Shown here piece by piece: positions 8,997 through 17,448 of a stretch of 64,000 nt of DNA. Within the stretch, counting starts at the first letter, position 1. Every line of letters starts with the position of its first letter. Made by a program: the position numbers and the translations under genes. Below the pieces are notes generated by a model. It made no database searches, was not told the origin of the DNA, and saw only the letters and a program-made list of their open reading frames with translations. This stretch comes from Rhizobium grahamii (GTDB lineage: Bacteria; Pseudomonadota; Alphaproteobacteria; Rhizobiales; Rhizobiaceae). The DNA is taken from the NCBI RefSeq assembly GCF_009498215.1, contig NZ_CP043498.1, positions 682,001-746,000 of the forward strand. The letters run 5' to 3'.

Positions 8997-11243
8997 ATGA
9001 TGCGGCAGTACGAGCTCGTGGAGCGGGTTCAGAAATACAAGCCCGATGCCAACGAAGCGCTGCTGAATAAAGCCTACGTTTACGCCATGCAGAAGCATGG
9101 GCAGCAGAAGCGTGCGAGCGGCGATCCCTACATCTCCCATCCCCTCGAAGTCGCCGCCATCCTCACGGATATGCATCTCGATGAATCGACGATCGCGGTC
9201 GCCCTGCTTCATGATACGATCGAGGACACCACGGCCACCCGCGCCGAGATCGACGAACTCTTCGGAGAAGATATCGGTCGCCTCGTCGAGGGGCTGACGA
9301 AGATCAAGAAGCTCGATCTCGTTACCAAGAAGGCCAAGCAGGCCGAAAATCTCCGCAAGCTGCTGCTGGCGATCTCCGATGATGTGCGCGTGCTGCTGGT
9401 GAAGCTGGCCGACCGCCTGCACAACATGCGCACGCTCGACCATATGTCGCCGGAGAAGCGCGCCCGCATCTCCGAGGAGACGATGGATATCTATGCGCCG
9501 CTCGCCGGCCGCATGGGTATGCAGGACATGCGTGAAGAGCTCGAGGACCTGTCCTTCCGCCATATCAATCCGGAAGCCTACGAGACCGTCACCAAGCGCC
9601 TGGAAGAGCTCTCTCGCCGCAATGAAGGCCTGGTCAAGAAGATCGAGACCGAGTTGCGCGATCTGCTCGTCGCCAGCGGTCTCACCAATGCCTATGTGAA
9701 GGGCCGCCAGAAGAAGCCATACTCGGTCTTCCGCAAGATGCAGTCGAAGTCGCTGTCTTTCGAGCAGCTGTCCGACGTCTACGGTTTCCGTATCATCGTC
9801 GATGACATTCCGGCTTGCTATCGCGCCCTCGGTATCGTCCATACGCGCTGGCGCGTCGTTCCAGGCCGTTTCAAGGACTACATCTCGACGCCGAAGCAGA
9901 ACGACTATCGCTCGCTTCACACGACGATCGTCGGTCCGTCGAGCCAGCGCATCGAGCTGCAGATCCGCACGAAGCGCATGCACGAGATCGCCGAGTTCGG
10001 TATTGCTGCCCACACGCTTTACAAGGACGGCGCCACCAATGCCGATGGCGACATCCTCTCGCGCGAGTCCAATGCCTATTCCTGGCTGCGCCATACGATC
10101 GAGGCGCTTGCGGAAGGCGACAGCCCCGAAGAATTCCTCGAGCATACCAAGCTCGAGCTTTTCCAGGATCAGGTGTTCTGCTTTACGCCCAAGGGCAAGC
10201 TTATCGCGCTGCCACGCGGGGCAACGCCGATCGACTTTGCCTACGCGGTGCATACCAACATTGGCGACACGACCGTTGGCGCCAAGATCAACGGTCGCAT
10301 CATGCCGTTGGTGACCCGCCTTGCAAACGGCGACGAAGTGGAGATCATCCGCTCCGGCGTTCAGGTTCCACCGGCTGCCTGGGAAGAAATCGTCGTAACG
10401 GGCAAGGCGCGGGCTGCTATCCGGCGCGCGACGCGCATGGCGATTCGCAAGCAGTATGCCGGGCTCGGCCATCGCATTCTGGAGCGTACCTTCGACCGTG
10501 CCGGCAAGATTTTTTCACGGGAGTCGATGAAGCCTGCGCTGCACCGCCTCGGCCAGAAGGATGTCGAGGACGCGATCGCGGCCGTCGGTCGTGGCGAGAT
10601 GTCCTCGCTCGATGTGCTGCGCGCGGTCTATCCCGACCATCAGGAAGAGCGTGTCACGGCCAAGCCGAGCGGCGACGATGGCTGGTTCAATGTCCGCAGC
10701 GCTTCAGGCATGATCTTCAAGATTCCGGGCCGGTCGAAGACGGGCGAGGGCCTGCCTGCCGATCACGACGCGGCCATCGACGCCGATGCCGTGCCGATCC
10801 GCGGCATTTCCAGCAATGTCGACGTACAGTTCGCTCCGACGGGCGCGGTCCCCGGAGATCGCATTGTCGGCATCATGGACAGCACTGAAAACGGCAGGGG
10901 AATTACCATCTATCCGATCCAGTCCCCGGTCCTGCAGCGGTTCGACGAGCAGCCTGATCGCTGGATCGACGTGCGCTGGGATCTGGACGAGGCGAATAAA
11001 TCTCGCTTCATGGCGCGGATCATGGTCAACGGGCTGAACGAGCCCGGCACGCTTGCAAAGCTTGCGCAGACGGTTGCCGGCGTCGATGTAAATATCCGCG
11101 TGCTCAACACCGTTCGCGTTGCCACCGACTTCACGGAAATGACGCTTGACGTCGAAGTGTGGGATTTACGCCAGCTGAATCAATTGCTTACGCAATTGGC
11201 CGAGCTGGAATGCGTGGCGACGGTAAGACGTCTCTACGAGTGA
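8997..11243 (+). CDS. rsh: Bifunctional (p)ppGpp synthetase/hydrolase, Rsh
   Basis: 748 residues with full RelA/SpoT architecture. An HD hydrolase domain has SHPLEVA and the His-Asp pair in LLHDTIEDT (about 71-78). A synthetase domain has YGFRIIVDD and QNDYRSLHTT, then a TGS domain (FTPKGKLIALPRGATPIDFAYAVH), a helical linker and a C-terminal ACT domain (RIMVNGLNEPGTLAKLAQ). Retention of both catalytic centres predicts a bifunctional enzyme, as in most alphaproteobacteria with one long Rsh. It makes and degrades the starvation alarmone (p)ppGpp from GTP/GDP and ATP on the ribosome. Confidence 0.97.
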   Translation: MMRQYELVERVQKYKPDANEALLNKAYVYAMQKHGQQKRASGDPYISHPLEVAAILTDMHLDESTIAVALLHDTIEDTTATRAEIDELFGEDIGRLVEGLTKIKKLDLVTKKAKQAENLRKLLLAISDDVRVLLVKLADRLHNMRTLDHMSPEKRARISEETMDIYAPLAGRMGMQDMREELEDLSFRHINPEAYETVTKRLEELSRRNEGLVKKIETELRDLLVASGLTNAYVKGRQKKPYSVFRKMQSKSLSFEQLSDVYGFRIIVDDIPACYRALGIVHTRWRVVPGRFKDYISTPKQNDYRSLHTTIVGPSSQRIELQIRTKRMHEIAEFGIAAHTLYKDGATNADGDILSRESNAYSWLRHTIEALAEGDSPEEFLEHTKLELFQDQVFCFTPKGKLIALPRGATPIDFAYAVHTNIGDTTVGAKINGRIMPLVTRLANGDEVEIIRSGVQVPPAAWEEIVVTGKARAAIRRATRMAIRKQYAGLGHRILERTFDRAGKIFSRESMKPALHRLGQKDVEDAIAAVGRGEMSSLDVLRAVYPDHQEERVTAKPSGDDGWFNVRSASGMIFKIPGRSKTGEGLPADHDAAIDADAVPIRGISSNVDVQFAPTGAVPGDRIVGIMDSTENGRGITIYPIQSPVLQRFDEQPDRWIDVRWDLDEANKSRFMARIMVNGLNEPGTLAKLAQTVAGVDVNIRVLNTVRVATDFTEMTLDVEVWDLRQLNQLLTQLAELECVATVRRLYE

Positions 11244-11424
11244 TCGGCTCCAAGTTGGCATGCAATTGCACATTTTGTGATCGTTTTATGACCTAATTAG
11301 CGCACATGAAGGGTAAGCCATGCGCCCATCGCATGGCTGTCGTCAGGTTACAGCGTTGGTAATCCGTGCCCGCAGCGCCTATCTTCTCATCATCAGAGAA
11401 TGAAGAGAAAGATGAGGCAAGCAA

Positions 11425-11574
11425 ATGTTCAAGCCGATTAAGAATATCGCCCGTGCGCTGCGTGCTCCGACTGCGGAAGAACGTGAAATGGCATATCTGA
11501 ACGGTTCGTTCGACCGTATTGATCTGGAATATCGCCAGCGTCAGGTCGATCGCGGCATGTTCCGCACCCGTTAA
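11425..11574 (+). CDS. DUF3563-like small protein
   Basis: A 49-residue protein starting MFKPIKNIARALRAP after GAGGCAAG. The middle EEREMAYLNGSFDRIDLEYRQRQVDRG matches my recollection of the DUF3563 pattern, short alphaproteobacterial proteins with an ER-x-AYL-...-DLE-x-RQR core. Function is unknown; the second half is probably an amphipathic helix. It sits alone between rsh and the DUF2062 gene, with about 180 bp of leader and no overlapping gene. Confidence 0.75.
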   Translation: MFKPIKNIARALRAPTAEEREMAYLNGSFDRIDLEYRQRQVDRGMFRTR

Positions 11575-11714
11575 TATCGGGTTTATACTTGAGAAAGGGA
11601 AGGGGCATTCGAATGTCATGCCCATCGAGAGTGCTCAGTCGGCGCTGATCAAATGATGACTGAGGTGGTTTGACGCTCTTGTCATGCCCGTGCGCCTTGC
11701 ACTACATACGCGCC

Positions 11715-12299
11715 ATGTTGTTTAGACGTCGAAAACCTGCTGGATTTCGTGAGAAGCTTCGCGAGTTGCTGTGGCCCCGCAAGGGGCTGACGCGTCCGCC
11801 GCGCTATCTCGTGATGCGTGTCCTGCGCCTGAGGGCGACACCGCATGCGGTGGCCGTCGGTGTTGCGGCCGGCATCTTCGTATCGTGGACCCCGTTCATC
11901 GGCATCCACTTCGTGATGGCTTTCATCCTGAGCTATCTTTTCTCCGGCAACATGGTCGCCGCCGCGCTCGGCTGCGCAGCCTTCGGTAATCCGCTGACCT
12001 ATCCCTTCATTTGGGGAACGACGTGGGAGATCGGCCATTTGCTGCTGAGCCGCCAGGACACCATGCCGGGGCAAAGTGTCGATTTGGCCGCCCTGTTCCA
12101 TCAGTTGCACATTACAGAGCTGTGGCGCCCTGTCTTGGAGCCGATGCTGATCGGCTCGATACCGCCAGCTCTGGTGACGTCCGTCATCCTTTATTTCGCG
12201 ACATTCTACACCGTCCGGGCCTTCCAGGGCCGCCGGCGTGCTCGTCTGCTCGAACGAGCCCGTGCCCGCCTGTCGAACCCGATGCAGGAGACCGTATGA
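11715..12299 (+). CDS. DUF2062 membrane protein
   Basis: 194 residues from the ATG in [21 protein letters not shown]; 15 further codons upstream are in frame but unlikely. After a basic N-terminus come [32 protein letters not shown] and a second hydrophobic stretch [15 protein letters not shown], the DUF2062 signature, with a further transmembrane helix near the end. An inner membrane protein of unknown function. Its stop overlaps the acpS start (ATGA), so translation is coupled. Confidence 0.85.
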   Translation: MLFRRRKPAGFREKLRELLWPRKGLTRPPRYLVMRVLRLRATPHAVAVGVAAGIFVSWTPFIGIHFVMAFILSYLFSGNMVAAALGCAAFGNPLTYPFIWGTTWEIGHLLLSRQDTMPGQSVDLAALFHQLHITELWRPVLEPMLIGSIPPALVTSVILYFATFYTVRAFQGRRRARLLERARARLSNPMQETV

Positions 12300-12700
12300 T
12301 CATCGGAATTGGTAGCGATCTCATCGATATCAGAAGGGTGGAGAAGTCGCTGGAGCGCTTTGGCGAGCGTTTCACGTCGCGCTGCTTCACCGAGGTCGAG
12401 CGCAACAAGTCCGACCGTCGCGCAAACCGCGCCGCTTCCTACGCCAAGCGTTTTGCCGCCAAGGAGGCTTGCTCGAAGGCGCTCGGAACGGGCATCGCGC
12501 AGGGCGTCTTCTGGAAGGACATGGGCGTCGTCAACCTGCCGAGCGGCAAGCCGACGATGAAGCTGACCGGCGGTGCTGCCGAGATCCTTCAGTCGATGCT
12601 GCCGGCGGGGCATCGCGCCGCCATCCATTTGACAATAACGGATGATTTTCCGCTGGCTCAAGCATTCGTGATAATCGAGGCGCTCCCGGAAAGCCCCTGA
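12296..12700 (+). CDS. acpS: Holo-[acyl-carrier-protein] synthase
   Basis: 134 residues. The two AcpS motifs are visible: [13 protein letters not shown] at the N-terminus (metal and CoA binding) and [15 protein letters not shown] (about 60-75). It transfers 4'-phosphopantetheine from CoA to apo-ACP, activating fatty acid synthesis. The start overlaps the DUF2062 stop by 4 bp, and lepB follows after 115 bp. Confidence 0.96.
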   Translation: MIIGIGSDLIDIRRVEKSLERFGERFTSRCFTEVERNKSDRRANRAASYAKRFAAKEACSKALGTGIAQGVFWKDMGVVNLPSGKPTMKLTGGAAEILQSMLPAGHRAAIHLTITDDFPLAQAFVIIEALPESP

Positions 12701-12815
12701 GCAGCGGCGTGTCGTCGCTTTTAATGTTGGCGGCATTGCCGGAGTCGAGCTAAGCCGCTACAGAGAACAAGAAAAATCGTGCATCCAAGATGATGCCCTG
12801 AAGGAATGAAACTGC

Positions 12816-13559
12816 GTGTCCGAAAAAGTTGAATCGAAGCCAAACGCACTTTGGGAAAACATCAAGGTCATCGCTCAGGCGCTGATCCTGGCGATGGTGA
12901 TCCGCACCGTATTCTTCCAGCCCTTTACCATCCCTTCAGGCTCAATGATGCCGACGCTGCTTGTCGGCGACTACATCTTCGTCAACAAGTTCGCTTACGG
13001 CTATTCGAAATACTCGCTGCCGTTCTCGCCGAACCTTTTCAGCGGCCGCATTTTCTCGAGCGAGCCGAAGCGCGGCGATATCGTCGTCTTCCGTTTCCCG
13101 CCGAACCCTGAGGTCGACTACATCAAGCGCCTCGTCGGTCTGCCCGGCGATCATATTCAGGTCACCGAAGGCGTTCTCTACATCAACGGCAAGCCCGTGC
13201 CGAAGGTCCCCGATGGTACCTTCAATTCCGACTATGCGCAGGATCCGGGCCAGGATGTTCCAGTTTTTCGCGAAACGCTTGATGACGGCGTCAGCTACGA
13301 TACGCTCGACCAGTCCCCGGTTTCCCGCGGCGACAACACGCGCGAGTTCATCGTTCCCGAAGGCCATTATTTCATGATGGGCGACAACCGCGACAACTCG
13401 CTGGATAGCCGTTTCGATGTCGGTTTCGTTCCCGCTGAGAACCTCGTGGGCCGCGCCAGCGTGATCTTCTTCTCGCTCGGCAACGACACCTCCTTCCGTG
13501 AAATCTGGAAGTGGCCGACCAACATGCGTTGGGATCGCCTTTTCAAGAGCGTTGAATGA
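12816..13559 (+). CDS. lepB: Signal peptidase I
   Basis: 247 residues from a GTG codon preceded by AAGGA. An N-terminal membrane anchor (VIAQALILAMVIRTVFF) is followed by catalytic Ser43 in PSGSMMPTLLVGDY, the general-base Lys in VDYIKRLVGLPGD and the C-terminal signature MMGDNRDNSLDSR. It removes signal peptides from exported proteins at the outer face of the inner membrane. The 3' end overlaps rnc by 4 bp, the usual lepB-rnc-era arrangement. Confidence 0.97.
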   Translation: MSEKVESKPNALWENIKVIAQALILAMVIRTVFFQPFTIPSGSMMPTLLVGDYIFVNKFAYGYSKYSLPFSPNLFSGRIFSSEPKRGDIVVFRFPPNPEVDYIKRLVGLPGDHIQVTEGVLYINGKPVPKVPDGTFNSDYAQDPGQDVPVFRETLDDGVSYDTLDQSPVSRGDNTREFIVPEGHYFMMGDNRDNSLDSRFDVGFVPAENLVGRASVIFFSLGNDTSFREIWKWPTNMRWDRLFKSVE

Positions 13560-14275
13560 GCAAGGCGCAGACACTCTCGGCTAGCGACCGTGCGCGGCTG
13601 GAAGCCCTCATCGGTCACGAGTTTGCCGAGAAGGAGCGCCTGGACCGGGCGCTCACCCACGCCAGCGCTCGCACCCAGAAGAGCGGCAATTACGAACGTC
13701 TGGAATTCCTCGGCGACAGAGTGCTTGGCCTCTGTGTCGCCGAACTGCTTTTCCGCACGTTCGGGACGGCGGCCGAGGGCGAGCTTTCCGTTCGCCTGAA
13801 CCAGCTCGTCAGCGCCGATACCTGCGCGGAGGTTGCCGATGAACTCGGACTGCATCTCTTCATCCGGACAGGCGCCGATGTGAAGAAGCTGACCGGCAAG
13901 CGCATGATGAATGTTCGCGCCGATGTTGTCGAAAGCCTGATCGCGGCCATCTATCTGGATGGTGGTCTTGAGGTCGCGCGGCGTTTCATTCTGAAGTATT
14001 GGCAGAAACGCGCTACCCGGGCCGATGGCGCCCGGCGTGACGCCAAGACAGAGCTGCAGGAATGGTCGCATGCGAAGTTCGGCGTGACGCCGAACTATCG
14101 GGTTGAAGAACGCACTGGACCGGACCATGATCCGCGATTTACGGTGACGGTCGAAGTCGCAGGCGTTCAGCCGGAGACAGGTGTCGAGCGTTCCAAGCGC
14201 GCAGCCGAACAGGTGGCTGCAACGAAGATGCTGGAACGCGAAGGAATTTGGCAGAAGACGTCTGCCGGAAATTGA
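13556..14275 (+). CDS. rnc: Ribonuclease III
   Basis: 239 residues. The catalytic signature NYERLEFLGDRVLGL (about 43-57) and a second acidic cluster ADVVESLIAAIYLDGG define the RNase III domain. The C-terminal third (KTELQEWSHAKFGVTPNYRVEE through AAEQVAATKMLE) is a double-stranded RNA binding domain. It processes rRNA precursors and structured mRNAs. Translationally coupled to lepB (ATGA) and followed by era after 7 bp. Confidence 0.97.
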   Translation: MSKAQTLSASDRARLEALIGHEFAEKERLDRALTHASARTQKSGNYERLEFLGDRVLGLCVAELLFRTFGTAAEGELSVRLNQLVSADTCAEVADELGLHLFIRTGADVKKLTGKRMMNVRADVVESLIAAIYLDGGLEVARRFILKYWQKRATRADGARRDAKTELQEWSHAKFGVTPNYRVEERTGPDHDPRFTVTVEVAGVQPETGVERSKRAAEQVAATKMLEREGIWQKTSAGN

Positions 14276-14282
14276 CGGGAAG

Positions 14283-15221
14283 ATGAGCGAAGAACAAGAC
14301 ATGGCAGGCGGCGCCAACGAGGCCGCTGATGTGACGCATTCCGGATTTGTCGCGCTGATCGGGCCGACCAATGCCGGCAAGTCCACGCTCGTCAACCGAT
14401 TGGTCGGCGCCAAGGTCTCGATCGTCAGCCACAAGGTGCAGACGACGCGAGCGATCGTGCGCGGCATCGCGATCCACAACAACGCGCAGATCGTCTTCAT
14501 GGATACGCCCGGCATATTCAAGCCGCGCCGTCGCCTTGACCGGGCGATGGTGACGTCGGCCTGGGGCGGCGCCAAGGATGCGGACCTGATCATGCTCCTG
14601 ATCGACAGCGAGCGCGGTCTTCGTGGCGATGCCGAGGCAATCCTTGAGGGCCTCAAAGAAGTGAAGCAGCCGAAAATTCTGGTGCTGAACAAGATCGACC
14701 GCGTCAAGCGCGAGGACCTTCTTGCGCTTGCCGCCGCGGCCAACGAGAAGATTGCCTTCGATCATACCTTCATGATCTCGGCGGAAAACGGATCGGGCTG
14801 CACCGACGTTATGGATTTCCTCGCCTCGACATTGCCGGAAGGTCCGTGGTACTACCCGGAGGATCAGATTTCGGATCTTCCGATGCGCCAGCTCGCAGCC
14901 GAGATCACCCGCGAGAAGCTTTTCCTGAGATTGCACCAGGAACTTCCCTATTCGTCTCACGTCGAGACGGAGAAGTGGGAAGAGCGCAAGGATGGATCTG
15001 TGCGCATCGAGCAGGTCATCTACGTCCAGCGCGACAGCCAGAAGAAGATCGCTCTTGGAAAAGGCGGCGAGACCATCAAGGCGATTTCATCGGCTTCCCG
15101 TCGCGAGCTTTCGGAAATTCTCGAGCAGCAGGTGCACCTCTTCCTGTTCGTAAAGGTTCGTGAAAACTGGGGCGATGATCCCGAACGTTTCCGCGAAATG
15201 GGCCTGGACTTCCCGCACTAA
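14283..15221 (+). CDS. era: GTPase Era
   Basis: 312 residues from the ATG after GACGGGAAG. GTPase motifs are G1 GPTNAGKSTL, G3 DTPG and G4 NKIDR, and a C-terminal KH domain (KKIALGKGGETIKAI) binds the 3' end of 16S rRNA. Era acts in 30S subunit maturation. The N-terminus carries about 20 extra residues (MSEEQDMAGGANEAADVTH) compared with the E. coli protein, usual in rhizobia. It forms one operon with lepB and rnc. Confidence 0.97.
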   Translation: MSEEQDMAGGANEAADVTHSGFVALIGPTNAGKSTLVNRLVGAKVSIVSHKVQTTRAIVRGIAIHNNAQIVFMDTPGIFKPRRRLDRAMVTSAWGGAKDADLIMLLIDSERGLRGDAEAILEGLKEVKQPKILVLNKIDRVKREDLLALAAAANEKIAFDHTFMISAENGSGCTDVMDFLASTLPEGPWYYPEDQISDLPMRQLAAEITREKLFLRLHQELPYSSHVETEKWEERKDGSVRIEQVIYVQRDSQKKIALGKGGETIKAISSASRRELSEILEQQVHLFLFVKVRENWGDDPERFREMGLDFPH

Positions 15222-15238
15222 GCTTCAGCTTGAAGACT

Positions 15239-15260
15239 TCGGGCGGTTTACGCCGCCCGA
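15239..15260. terminator. Bidirectional hairpin at the convergent end of era and the RibD-like gene
   Basis: Perfect 8-bp stem TCGGGCGG / CCGCCCGA with loop TTTACG. The loop contains the stop codon of the minus-strand gene. No strong T run on either side. Confidence 0.4.
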
Positions 15261-15841
15261 TAGACTTGCGCGACCGCGCCGCCCGGGAAGGCTCTTGAGC
15301 TTGTCAGCTTAAGCGACCTTGGCGCGGCAAGTTCCGAGAACAGCGCCTTGCCCTTGCCGAGCACGACCGGCGCAACCAGCAGCACGAATTGGTCGACCAG
15401 GCCCTCGGCGACAAGACTGCGCGCGAAGCCGACGCCGCCGTGGGCGATGATCGGCTTGCCCTCTTGAGCTTTCAGCATCGCGATCTCATCCGCAAGACGC
15501 CCGCTTGCCACATAAGCTGTCGCCCAGCTCTCCCAGCCGGGCTGCCGTTCCGCCGTCTGCCGGGGCTCTTCGCCTTCGAGGAGTGACGGCCCTTTTCGTG
15601 AGAAGACAGCCTTCGGGATGTCATTCATCGGCGGTGCGAACATGTCGGTGGAGGTTGGCCAATAGGCCGTCATGTCCTTGAAGCTGCGGCTTCCCATGAT
15701 GTGCAGGCCGGCGGTCCACAGCGTCTCTACGGACCACGCCTTCGCCTCCTGATCTGAGCCGAACATCCATCTGTTCTTGCCGTCCATGTCACTCACGAAG
15801 CCGTCGACGGACATGGTCATCTTCAAGATCAGGTCCCTCAC
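15248..15841 (-). CDS. RibD C-terminal domain / dihydrofolate reductase-like protein
   Basis: 197 residues from a GTG codon with GAGGAG 6 nt upstream. The sequence begins RDLILKMTMSVDGFVSD and continues with IMGSRSFKDMTAYWP and IIAHGGVGFARSLVAEGLVDQF, the pattern of RibD_C/DHFR-like NADPH-dependent reductases that are common as single-domain proteins in soil bacteria. Substrate unknown; it should not be taken for the riboflavin enzyme, since no deaminase domain is present. Confidence 0.85.
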   Translation of the reverse strand: MRDLILKMTMSVDGFVSDMDGKNRWMFGSDQEAKAWSVETLWTAGLHIMGSRSFKDMTAYWPTSTDMFAPPMNDIPKAVFSRKGPSLLEGEEPRQTAERQPGWESWATAYVASGRLADEIAMLKAQEGKPIIAHGGVGFARSLVAEGLVDQFVLLVAPVVLGKGKALFSELAAPRSLKLTSSRAFPGGAVAQVYRAA

Positions 15842-15947
15842 GGCTGTCTCCTCTTTCGCAGTCCTTGCTCAAGGACGGTGCAGAACGTCCAGTTCCGACA
15901 GCACCTGATCGTTTTCCGAGACGGTGTACCCCTCGGCTGATGGAACG

Positions 15948-16002
15948 AACTCGCTTGTCGCGAGTTTAATTATAGCGGTGCCCGTTAGGGCGCCGTTTTT
16001 TT
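15948..16002 (+). ncRNA. Tandem hairpins ending in an orphan terminator: small RNA 3' end or leader attenuator
   Basis: A perfect 7-bp hairpin AACTCGC / GCGAGTT (15948-15954 / 15960-15966) is followed by a second stem CGGTGCCC / GGGCGCCG (15976-15983 / 15988-15995, one G-T pair) and seven T. The nearest plus-strand gene upstream ends at 15221, so this terminator does not end a called gene. It stands 15 bp before the Crp/Fnr start. Either an unannotated small RNA ends here or the Crp/Fnr mRNA has an attenuating leader. The 5' end is not defined. Confidence 0.45.
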
Positions 16003-16016
16003 GAACAAGAGGGTTT

Positions 16017-16769
16017 ATGGCTCCGACGCGCCCCACGCATTCTTTCAAGACACCCTGCGAGCGGTGTCCATTGCGGCCTTTGCCGCATTTCAGGGAGTTC
16101 AACGAGGAGGAGATCGAGTTCGTCTCGAAATTCAAGAAAGGAGAGCTTGCCGCGGATGCGGGCACAACGATTCTCGTCGAAGGCGCCCATAGCGCGCATC
16201 TCTATACTGTCCTGTCGGGCTGGGGCTTCCGCTACAAGACGCTGGAGGACGGCAGGCGGCAGATACTGAACTACATCATGCCAGGCGACCTGATCGGGCT
16301 GCAGGGCTCGATCATGGGAGAGATGCAGCACTCGGTCGAGGCACTGTCGCCCGTTTCGCTCTGTGTCTTCGAACGCGACAAGCTGATGGGGCTTTACAAC
16401 AAACATCCCTCGCTTGCCTTCGACATCACCTGGATGGCGGCGCAGGAGGAGCGGATGCTCGACGAACACCTTCTCAGCATCGGCCGCCGCACGGCGCTCG
16501 AACGCGCGGCCTATCTGATCGCCTTCCTCTATCAACGCGGCATGCAGCTTAAGCTCTTCAACGGCCACAAGGCGATCCCGATCACCCAGCAGCATATTGC
16601 CGACACCCTTGGTCTCTCGATCGTCCACACCAACAAGACATTGAAAAAGCTCGCCGTTCGCGGGCTTATTCGCTGGCAGGAGCGGACCTGTGAGGTTCTT
16701 GATGGCGAACAGCTCGCCGAAATCGCCAGCTGGGATGGCCTCGGCGAACGGCTGCGACCGTTTCTCTAG
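16017..16769 (+). CDS. Crp/Fnr family transcriptional regulator
   Basis: 250 residues. Residues about 25-130 form a cyclic-nucleotide-binding-like beta barrel (ILVEGAHSAHLYTVLSGWGFRY, MPGDLIGLQGS). The C-terminal winged helix contains ITQQHIADTLGLSIVHTNKTLKKL. The N-terminus has Cys14 and Cys17 (PCERCPL) and there is a further Cys116. That is fewer than the four cysteines of FNR, so an oxygen-sensing Fe-S cluster is doubtful. The signal and regulon are unknown; no FNR-type palindrome (TTGAT-N4-ATCAA) is visible upstream. Confidence 0.9.
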   Translation: MAPTRPTHSFKTPCERCPLRPLPHFREFNEEEIEFVSKFKKGELAADAGTTILVEGAHSAHLYTVLSGWGFRYKTLEDGRRQILNYIMPGDLIGLQGSIMGEMQHSVEALSPVSLCVFERDKLMGLYNKHPSLAFDITWMAAQEERMLDEHLLSIGRRTALERAAYLIAFLYQRGMQLKLFNGHKAIPITQQHIADTLGLSIVHTNKTLKKLAVRGLIRWQERTCEVLDGEQLAEIASWDGLGERLRPFL

Positions 16770-17006
16770 ATTGCCTGGTCTATGTCTTTTTTAAATGCGA
16801 ACAACCGCGCGGGAACGTAAGGTTCTCGACGACATGATTTGTCGTCGTGCTTGATGGTGCTTATCGACCATCACGGAAAAAGCGGCTATGCAAGTGACAG
16901 TCGTGTGAGCTTTGCGGCTGAGGTTCAGCTGCGTATCAGAGGTGGAAATGCAGTTGAAGGCGAGGGGACGAGCCGGGCTTGGCGCCTTCGAAAGGGCTTG
17001 TCGAAC

Positions 17007-17369
17007 ATGAGTGCGAACCGGGTTCTGGTTCTTGAGGATAGCTTGATCATCGCGATGGAGGCCGAGGATATTCTTCGCGCCATCGGCGTCGAGACGATCC
17101 GAATTTGCAGCAGCATCGCGCAGGCGACCGAGGCGGTGGAAGCCGAGCGGTTCGATTTCGCCTTGCTTGACGTCAACCTCGGAGAGGTGATGAGCTTCGA
17201 CTTCGCTCGACGTCTTGTTGCGGAGAATATTCCCTTCGGCTTCGTGAGTGGTTACTCCGACACATTGGATTTTCCTGAAGAGCTTCAGAACAGGCCGCTG
17301 CTCGTAAAGCCGTTCGACGAAACGGCCATGCTGGAATTTCTCCAGAGGCTTTTTCCGGCCGAGGTTTGA
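17007..17369 (+). CDS. Single-domain response regulator (receiver only)
   Basis: 120 residues from the ATG that begins MSANRVLVLEDS. Asp11 and neighbours form the acidic pocket, Asp55 in LLDVNLG is the predicted phosphorylation site, and LVKPFDE holds the conserved Lys. There is no output domain and no histidine kinase nearby, so it probably acts as a phosphate sink, relay or protein-interaction switch. In-frame codons extend up to 16839 without a ribosome binding site. The leader contains two hairpins. Confidence 0.85.
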   Translation: MSANRVLVLEDSLIIAMEAEDILRAIGVETIRICSSIAQATEAVEAERFDFALLDVNLGEVMSFDFARRLVAENIPFGFVSGYSDTLDFPEELQNRPLLVKPFDETAMLEFLQRLFPAEV

Positions 17370-17382
17370 CCGGTCTTCGTGA

Positions 17383-17416
17383 CAGAACGCTTCAGTTTAA
17401 CCCCGAAAGGCTCTAG
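17383..17416 (-). repeat. Solo copy of the terminal repeat found at the rarD element
   Basis: The 34 bases match 29 of the 34 bases at 38110-38143, including the exact 3' block GAAAGGCTCTAG. It lies 32 bp before recO. It could be a degenerate remnant of the same intergenic element family. Confidence 0.5.
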
Positions 17417-17448
17417 GCTGCTGCAAACGAATTAAGGCTTCGTATCTC

